The notes under the pieces: generated by a model
Databases searched by the model: none
What the model saw: only the letters and a program-made list of their open reading frames with translations
Told to the model about the DNA's origin: nothing
DNA from: an uncultured Alistipes sp.
Lineage (GTDB): Bacteria > Bacteroidota > Bacteroidia > Bacteroidales > Rikenellaceae
Direction of reading: 5' to 3'
NCBI GenBank assembly: GCA_904502285.1
Contig: CAJGEC010000036.1
Location: forward strand, 1 to 11,165
Length of the DNA: 11,165 nt
Shown: one piece after another, positions 6,715-11,165 of the stretch
Layout of the letters: each line of letters starts with the position of its first letter
Position numbering within the stretch: the first letter of the stretch is position 1
Position numbers and translations under genes: made by a program

Positions 6715-7182
6715 TTACTTGAAGTCGAGATACTCCTTAACATACTTTATCTCCTCCCACCTATACTCCTTGGTTACCTCAACGGTAATCTTGCGCTTCT
6801 TGCCCTCTACGGCCTGCTTCTCCTCGTAAGAGAGGGTGATGCCTGCCTCGGTAGCATCGTCGAGGTGTGCCAAAATCTTGATGCCATCCTTGAGTAAAAC
6901 CTCCACAGAGCGACCTAATACTTTGCGATACTGGCGGAGGAGTTTAAGTTCTGAGCCAATGCCTGCCGAGGCAACCATCAATGAATAATCCTCAACTTCG
7001 CGGTCCAATTCTGCCTCTATGGCGCGATTTAGAGTAGCACAATCCTCCAAACGGACAGCACTATCGCTGTCGATAAGCAACTCGATATCGCCCATTGGAG
7101 ATGAGGTACACTCAACAACAAACATATCCGTACCCTCCAAAAGTCGCTCAGCAATCGCTATAACCTGCTTTGCATCAATCAT
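6715..7182 (-). CDS. rimP: Ribosome maturation factor RimP
   Basis: RimP helps assemble the 30S ribosomal subunit. The 155-residue product matches the usual length and shows the family pattern: FVVECTSSPMGDIELLIDSD (21-40), a DC motif followed by LNRAIEAELDRE (47-62), EDYSLMVASAGIGSELKLLR (64-83), and a C-terminal SH3-like barrel half (about 85-155). The ATG is at 7180-7182. It is first in the order rimP-nusA-infB and has a good Bacteroidota promoter about 100 bases upstream (7281-7311), with a hairpin in the leader (7240-7261). The third member of the classical cluster, rbfA, is absent, as is common in this phylum. Confidence 0.95.
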   Translation of the reverse strand: MIDAKQVIAIAERLLEGTDMFVVECTSSPMGDIELLIDSDSAVRLEDCATLNRAIEAELDREVEDYSLMVASAGIGSELKLLRQYRKVLGRSVEVLLKDGIKILAHLDDATEAGITLSYEEKQAVEGKKRKITVEVTKEYRWEEIKYVKEYLDFK

Positions 7183-7239
7183 ATAACAACAAGTATTTTT
7201 CTAAAAAGTTTAATTATCGAACTCCTAATGGTACGAAAT

Positions 7240-7261
7240 AAGGGGACCACTCAGTCCCCTT
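7240..7261 (-). promoter_or_regulatory. Leader hairpin upstream of rimP
   Basis: AAGGGGAC (7240-7247) and GTCCCCTT (7254-7261) form a perfect 8-bp stem with a 6-base loop. It lies between the predicted transcription start (around 7274) and the rimP start codon, in the 5' untranslated region. There is no T-run, so it is not a simple terminator. A role in mRNA stability or autoregulation of the rimP-nusA-infB operon is inference only. Confidence 0.5.
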
Positions 7262-7280
7262 ACACTCCATTATCACGCCA

Positions 7281-7311
7281 CAAAGATAGGTATTTTTTTT
7301 CGTTTTACAAA
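7281..7311 (-). promoter_or_regulatory. Bacteroidota-type promoter for rimP-nusA-infB
   Basis: On the minus strand TTTG (7311-7308) is followed after exactly 19 bases by TATCTTTG (7288-7281), matching the -33 and -7 consensus (TTTG and TAnnTTTG) of the primary sigma factor in Bacteroidota. Transcription should begin near 7274, giving a leader of about 90 bases. Confidence 0.75.
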
Positions 7312-7452
7312 TAGTATCAACCATTTTTTAATTTTTCTTAGTCTCTCTGTTAGATTTAGTTATGGTTTGCACTCTATTATCTCGGTTAGGATGCAAAACG
7401 GCTTTGGGCTGGAATAAGAAGAAGATGTTAAACAATCAAATTTACGACTACT

Positions 7453-8880
7453 ATGAACGATCTATTTTTTGGTATCGCCATCAACAACTGCGACGAGGCT
7501 ACAGCACGCGATATTGCAGCGCGCCTCTTTATTAGCCCACGCCTCTCAGCCACACACGCAAAGGCGATAGTCGATCTGTTTCACGCAGGCAAGATCAGCC
7601 ACTCGAAGATAGTTGAGCTTTGCGAGCCACATATCAAAGAGTTTAGAGAGATGTTGATAGCTGACGAGGATATTACAAGGAGTATGTGCGACAAGCTGAA
7701 TGAGTGGACAGAGGTCTTTGAAGCCCCCACCGACTTCGATTACGCCTATCTATATGAGGAGCTGGAGATAGATGCAGACGACCTCTTTGGGAATGACAGG
7801 GAGGATATCCCAGCGGATGGTTCCGAAATTAATAGTGCTAAGGAGCTCGCCAATGCCCTGAAGCAGTATATCAAGGGTCAAGACGAGAGTATCGACCACC
7901 TCGCCGTACCTTTCTACCAACATATGGATAGCGCGCGTAAGGGGTATGACTGCCCAATCAAGGGCTCTGTGATGGTTATGGCACCCACGGGGTGTGGCAA
8001 GAGCGAGCTGATGCGCCAATACGGCAAGATTAGCGGATGCCCCATCATATACATCAACTGCTCGGAGGTCCGCCCTACGGGTTGGCGCGGTCTCCACATC
8101 TCGGATATGATTGCCAGAGAGTTAAACAACGGCGTATCAGTCGAACGACTAAAGTATGCTGTCGTCATCCTTGACGAGGCTGATAAAGTCACCAAGCACG
8201 GCTGTAAAATAGTCACCGAGAATGGGTCTGACGAGTCATACGATATGATGCGAGACTTGATGAAACTCCTCGATGTGGGCTTCGCTATAAATGTTGATAA
8301 CGGAATTGACACCTCTAATGGCACCCCACGTATTGAGTCAATCCCCGTGGACAACCTGCTTGTTGTGTTTATGGGAGCCTTCTCTGGTATCGACAAGGTC
8401 ATCAAGCGTCGTCTCAACATCAATCGCACCATTGGCTTTGGCGTTAAGGAGCAGTGCAACGAGCAGACCAACTATATGAAGATGGTGACTACGGAGGACC
8501 TTGAGGAGTGGGGCTATATGCCTGAGTTACTGGGACGTATTAGCGATATTGTGGTGATGAATCCGCTCTCGACGGATGATATCTTCGAGATTATGAAGAG
8601 TGCCAAGGATAATATTATAGGGTGTCATATCGACTATGCTCAACGCAATAATATCGACCTAAACTTCTCTGACGACGCACTCCGCGCCATTGCAGAAGAG
8701 GCCTATAGGTCGGGGTTGGGCTTTCGCAACGTGAAGGCACTCCTTGCCAAGGTGACAAACTCGCTATACTTCAACAACATATCGAGCAGTGGTCGCCTTA
8801 GCAGTAAGCGTGTGGATATCGATGGCGAGTATATCGCCTCGAAACTCCATACTCAGCACCACAGCCAGGGGTATAAATAA
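7453..8880 (+). CDS. ClpX-like AAA+ unfoldase with a variant N-terminus
   Basis: The 475-residue protein aligns from about residue 128 to the end with the AAA+ module of ClpX, the hexameric unfoldase that feeds ClpP. Matching points are YIKGQDESIDHLAVPFYQHM (139-158), Walker A APTGCGKS (177-184), Walker B VVILDEAD (237-244) and NLLVVFMGAFSGIDKVI (301-317). Next come IGFG (327-330) in the place of the ClpP-docking IGF loop, MPELLGR (356-362) with the arginine-finger position Arg362, and GFR (423-425) at sensor 2. Pore loop 1 reads GWRG (210-213) instead of GYVG, and the RKH loop is not conserved. The first ~127 residues replace the ClpX zinc-binding domain with a helical, acidic segment that has no Cys4 motif. 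It is therefore a paralogue, not the housekeeping ClpX. No perfect promoter is seen upstream; TATGGTTTG near 7361 is a weak candidate. The next gene follows after 12 bases, implying a functional pair. The start at 7453 has no Shine-Dalgarno support. Confidence 0.85.
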   Translation: MNDLFFGIAINNCDEATARDIAARLFISPRLSATHAKAIVDLFHAGKISHSKIVELCEPHIKEFREMLIADEDITRSMCDKLNEWTEVFEAPTDFDYAYLYEELEIDADDLFGNDREDIPADGSEINSAKELANALKQYIKGQDESIDHLAVPFYQHMDSARKGYDCPIKGSVMVMAPTGCGKSELMRQYGKISGCPIIYINCSEVRPTGWRGLHISDMIARELNNGVSVERLKYAVVILDEADKVTKHGCKIVTENGSDESYDMMRDLMKLLDVGFAINVDNGIDTSNGTPRIESIPVDNLLVVFMGAFSGIDKVIKRRLNINRTIGFGVKEQCNEQTNYMKMVTTEDLEEWGYMPELLGRISDIVVMNPLSTDDIFEIMKSAKDNIIGCHIDYAQRNNIDLNFSDDALRAIAEEAYRSGLGFRNVKALLAKVTNSLYFNNISSSGRLSSKRVDIDGEYIASKLHTQHHSQGYK

Positions 8881-8892
8881 CCTTAAAAACGA

Positions 8893-10110
8893 ATGACTAT
8901 GGAGGAGAAAAACGGCAAAATAACAATCCTATATACCCATCTTCGAAACCTCACCTTTAACTCGCTCACCAACAGAGACTTCAAGTATGAGCGACAAGAT
9001 ATCGAGGATACGGAGTTGGATGTGGATATCACCTTTCAACCCGCCGAAAAACCATACCACTACAACGCCAATGCTACTTGCACACTACGGCCACACCTCA
9101 AGGGAGATAATTATCCCTTCGTCATCTTCGCAGAGTATGATATTGGGGTGTCGTTAGTAGATACTGAGTGCGAGGAGGAGGCTATCCTCAACAGACTTCG
9201 TAGTGCCGTTGGCGACGAAGCGTATCGCAACCTACGCGTCAGGGCCTGGGAGGTGACACACACATCAAGCTACCCTGCATTTATCCCCAAGACCTACAAG
9301 GAGTGCCAGGAGGAGGTGATACGTCTATCGGATGATGTGGATGACGAGATGACAGAGGGCGAATATGATGACGAGGTTAAAGATGAGGTTGAGAATGAGG
9401 AGTTAGAGGCTCGCCGAGAGGATGATGATTGCAATAAGAGTGATGATATCGACGAGTCGCTCACAAGCGATTTCGATAAACTACTCGATAATTTTATCTT
9501 TAATTCTCTCAAAGAGCTATCTGACTCCGACGAAGACAAAGACGAAGACGAAGACCCGTTCAAGAGCGCCATTATGAACATCGCAGAGAACGACACAGCC
9601 CCCTTCCGCCAGACATTGGCTTACCGCTACTACTATCGCTTCTTTGTGCCCATAGAGTATGCTCACCCCTCCTTTTCGGAGTATAGCGCAACCTTTTGGG
9701 ATTCACTCTTTCAACTCCTCTTTGGCACAGATAGCAATGCCAACATCGTCACCAATGAGGAGGGCATAGCGGAGTTAGAGTTTGAGGATGCGATAATGGG
9801 AAGACGCAGGGTATCGAGCCTCGATAAGGAGGAGTTAGTTGTGGCACTTGCAAATGTCTCGATGCGCGCCATACAGGAGTATGACGACTCGGTACTATCT
9901 CTCTTCTGCAAGATGGAGAATATCGATGTTGATAACATATCCAACCCTCCGCTATGGCACGAGTATCGCAATATATTCACCTACCCAGATGGTATAATCA
10001 CCGAGTGGCGAGAGAGAGAAGCATATAAGTTCTTTCAAGCCATTAGGCGCTGCGACGACGAGACGTTTACCTACCGTTTGGCCTATTTCGAGAAGGAGAT
10101 ACCCTTTTAG
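8893..10110 (+). CDS. Acidic protein with SecB-like N-terminal domain
   Basis: I do not recognise this 405-residue protein as a named family. Residues 8-135 have the order of features of the SecB chaperone fold: a first strand ITILYTHLRNLTFNS (10-24), a basic/acidic patch, ELDVDITF (41-48), YHYNANATCTLRP (55-67), a strand with PFVIFAEYDIGVSLVD (75-90), a helix, and a closing segment RVRAWEVTHTSSYPAFIP (115-132). The closing segment resembles the SecB C-terminal helix and tail. Residues 139-222 are very rich in Asp/Glu and probably disordered. Residues 223-405 look helical and aromatic-rich (RYYYRFF at 245-251, LWHEYRNIF at 354-362), with no motif I know. There is no signal peptide or membrane segment. 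Its start lies 12 bases after the ClpX-like gene, so the two are presumably co-transcribed, which suggests an adaptor, chaperone or substrate of the unfoldase. The SecB assignment rests on layout only. An ATG two codons downstream (8899) is an alternative start. Confidence 0.75.
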   Translation: MTMEEKNGKITILYTHLRNLTFNSLTNRDFKYERQDIEDTELDVDITFQPAEKPYHYNANATCTLRPHLKGDNYPFVIFAEYDIGVSLVDTECEEEAILNRLRSAVGDEAYRNLRVRAWEVTHTSSYPAFIPKTYKECQEEVIRLSDDVDDEMTEGEYDDEVKDEVENEELEARREDDDCNKSDDIDESLTSDFDKLLDNFIFNSLKELSDSDEDKDEDEDPFKSAIMNIAENDTAPFRQTLAYRYYYRFFVPIEYAHPSFSEYSATFWDSLFQLLFGTDSNANIVTNEEGIAELEFEDAIMGRRRVSSLDKEELVVALANVSMRAIQEYDDSVLSLFCKMENIDVDNISNPPLWHEYRNIFTYPDGIITEWREREAYKFFQAIRRCDDETFTYRLAYFEKEIPF

Positions 10111-10167
10111 TTGGCCTCCATCATCGGGGTACGAAGAGTGAGTTTTTAAATAAAATATGTGAAATAT

Positions 10168-10198
10168 TTTGGATAATCCGAAATATGTTGTATATTTG
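10168..10198 (+). promoter_or_regulatory. Bacteroidota-type promoter for tRNA-Ser
   Basis: TTTG (10168-10171) and TATATTTG (10191-10198) are separated by 19 bases, a match to the phylum's -33/-7 consensus. The tRNA starts 30 bases downstream of the -7 element, leaving a short leader to be removed by RNase P. Confidence 0.75.
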
Positions 10199-10227
10199 CA
10201 CCGCTTTTCGGACATAGAAAAGTTTAC

Positions 10228-10314
10228 GGAGGGTTGGGTGAGTGGCTTAAACCAGCAGTTTGCTAAACTGCCGATATCGTAAGGTATCCGCTGGTTCGAA
10301 TCCAGTGCCCTCCG
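10228..10314 (+). tRNA. tRNA-Ser(GCU)
   Basis: The sequence folds as a class II tRNA. The acceptor stem pairs GGAGGGT (10228-10234) with GCCCTCC (10307-10313), and the D arm is GGT/ACC. The anticodon stem is GCAGT (10255-10259) with ACTGC (10267-10271) around TTGCTAA. The anticodon GCT is at 10262-10264. A long variable arm pairs GATATC (10273-10278) with GGTATC (10283-10288), as expected for serine. The T arm is GCTGG-TTCGAAT-CCAGT, with discriminator G at 10314. CCA is not encoded. The tRNA reads AGC and AGU codons. No attachment-site repeat of its 3' end is visible in the window. Confidence 0.95.
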
Positions 10315-10338
10315 CTTTTTATTACGAAGCATTTGTAG

Positions 10339-10367
10339 CGACCGAGTTCCACTCGGTCGTTTTTTTT
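10339..10367 (+). terminator. Intrinsic terminator after tRNA-Ser
   Basis: CGACCGAGT (10339-10347) and ACTCGGTCG (10351-10359) form a perfect 9-bp stem with a 3-base loop, followed by eight T's (10360-10367). It lies about 25 bases beyond the tRNA on the same strand and isolates the tRNA from the lipoprotein gene. Confidence 0.9.
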
Positions 10368-10465
10368 GTTATTCCGCCCTACTTGTATGATATTCAATAA
10401 TTCATCATAGTTGGAGATAACACCACAGCAAATATCGCTTGTTGAATAATTTTATCACATCCAAT

Positions 10466-10496
10466 TTTGTAGAAAACTATTATACGGTTATCTTTG
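10466..10496 (+). promoter_or_regulatory. Bacteroidota-type promoter for the TPR lipoprotein
   Basis: TTTG (10466-10469) and TATCTTTG (10489-10496) are 19 bases apart, matching the phylum consensus. The predicted start is near 10503, so the leader before the ATG at 10519 would be only about 15 bases. Confidence 0.75.
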
Positions 10497-10518
10497 TGTT
10501 GTAAACAACGATTTTAGG

Positions 10519-11165
10519 ATGAAACGACTACTATTTATACTTGCATTTGCCCTAACCTTTGTTTCTTGCAATCGTCACTCGGAGCATTGGAATACATTAT
10601 CTAATGTTGAATCATATATTGTAGAGCATCCCGATAGTGCATTGATTGTGCTTGAGCAGATTGATATCTCGGAGTTGTCGAGCAAAGAGGAGCGAGCAAA
10701 ACACGCCTTGTTGCTATCTATGGCGTTGGATAAGAACTACGTCGATAAGACTGACTTCAATGTATTGCAACCCGCGATTGACTATTACGAGGATAATGGC
10801 TCGGCAACAGAGAAGTTTCAGACATACTATCTTCAGGGGCGAATCTACCAAAATCAAGGTAATGACACACAGGCAATGATTGCCTATGCACAAGCCAAAG
10901 AACTTTTGGGTGGAATAGATAATCACTATTTGTCTGGTCAATTGCACACTGAAATAGGCAATATCTATCGTAGTAACTATGACTACGCAAAGAGTTTGGA
11001 GGCGTATCAAACAGCATACGACCACTATATGGCTGTAGACTTGGAGTCATACGCCGCCTATGCCCTATTGGATATAGGTCTTTCATATTGGAACTTGGAG
11101 GACAACGCAAAGGGCATTGAGTATATCAATGAGGCTTTGCAAATGGCTCTCAAACTACAAGATGA
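10519..11165 (+). CDS. TPR-containing lipoprotein, partial
   Basis: The frame is open from ATG 10519 to the window end, giving 215 residues of a longer protein. Residues 1-17 are a lipoprotein signal: MKR, a hydrophobic stretch, then FVSC with the lipidated Cys17. Export to an envelope membrane is expected. Residues 30-75 (VEHPDSALIVLEQID and following, through ERAKHALLLSMALDKNY) are typical of a Bacteroidales family of tetratricopeptide proteins. Repeats of TPR type are seen at about 100-132, 139-172 and 178-213. In that family the TPRs are often followed by a membrane helix, a coiled coil and a DNA-binding domain, so the full protein may be a membrane-anchored regulator, but the C-terminus is missing here. 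TPRs imply protein-protein contacts; the partner is unknown. Confidence 0.85.
   Translation, partial: MKRLLFILAFALTFVSCNRHSEHWNTLSNVESYIVEHPDSALIVLEQIDISELSSKEERAKHALLLSMALDKNYVDKTDFNVLQPAIDYYEDNGSATEKFQTYYLQGRIYQNQGNDTQAMIAYAQAKELLGGIDNHYLSGQLHTEIGNIYRSNYDYAKSLEAYQTAYDHYMAVDLESYAAYALLDIGLSYWNLEDNAKGIEYINEALQMALKLQD

Noticed and set aside
7425..7538. 37-codon frame starting at ATG 7425 and overlapping the ClpX-like gene start
   Set aside because: There is no ribosome-binding site, the composition is unremarkable and most of it lies inside the real gene.
10228..10314. tRNA-Ser as an integration site for a mobile element
   Set aside because: No integrase gene and no repeat of the tRNA 3' end are present in the window.
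9952..10332. 126-residue minus-strand frame over the tRNA region
   Set aside because: It is a frame through the antisense of tRNA-Ser and the end of the acidic-protein gene. The ALDSNQRIP-type translation is a classic tRNA artefact.

Overview
The window looks like chromosomal DNA of a Bacteroidales bacterium. Three promoters fit the Bacteroidota sigma-factor pattern (TTTG, 19 bp, TAnnTTTG). The order rimP-nusA-infB without rbfA, the lysine/glutamate/proline-rich IF-2 N-terminus and the SusD/RagB-style short lipoprotein signal (VSC) of the last gene also fit. I cannot safely name a genus.

Layout. Positions 1-370 hold what seems to be the broken 3' end of a plus-strand gene whose last 44 codons resemble the C-terminal 'suffix' of Bacteroidota four-helix-bundle proteins. 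Positions 371-815 carry no gene but several repeats: a 9-nt tandem repeat, a MITE-like segment and hairpins, ending in a strong terminator. The minus strand then carries, in transcription order, rimP (7182-6715), nusA (6345-5116), infB (5085-2347) and an acetyl-CoA hydrolase/transferase-family CoA-transferase (2132-816). A Bacteroidota promoter (7281-7311) precedes rimP, and the first clear terminator is at 730-776, so all four could be one transcript. Two gaps are unusual: 369 bp of repeats between nusA and rimP, and a 127-nt imperfect palindrome between infB and the CoA-transferase.

Divergently from rimP, two plus-strand genes lie 12 bp apart. The first (7453-8880) is a ClpX-like AAA+ unfoldase. 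It has a different N-terminus in place of the zinc-binding domain, keeps the IGF tripeptide that docks ClpX to ClpP, and has GWRG where ClpX has the GYVG pore loop. The second (8893-10110) is an acidic protein whose first ~135 residues have the layout of a SecB-like chaperone domain. Together they suggest an undescribed chaperone/adaptor-unfoldase pair; this is the most interesting part of the window. A promoter, tRNA-Ser(GCU) and a terminator follow. The window ends inside a TPR lipoprotein gene with its own promoter.

Functionally, rimP, nusA and infB serve 30S maturation, transcription elongation/antitermination and translation initiation. The CoA-transferase belongs to fermentative CoA-ester metabolism. 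The unfoldase/SecB-like pair is inferred to act in protein quality control.
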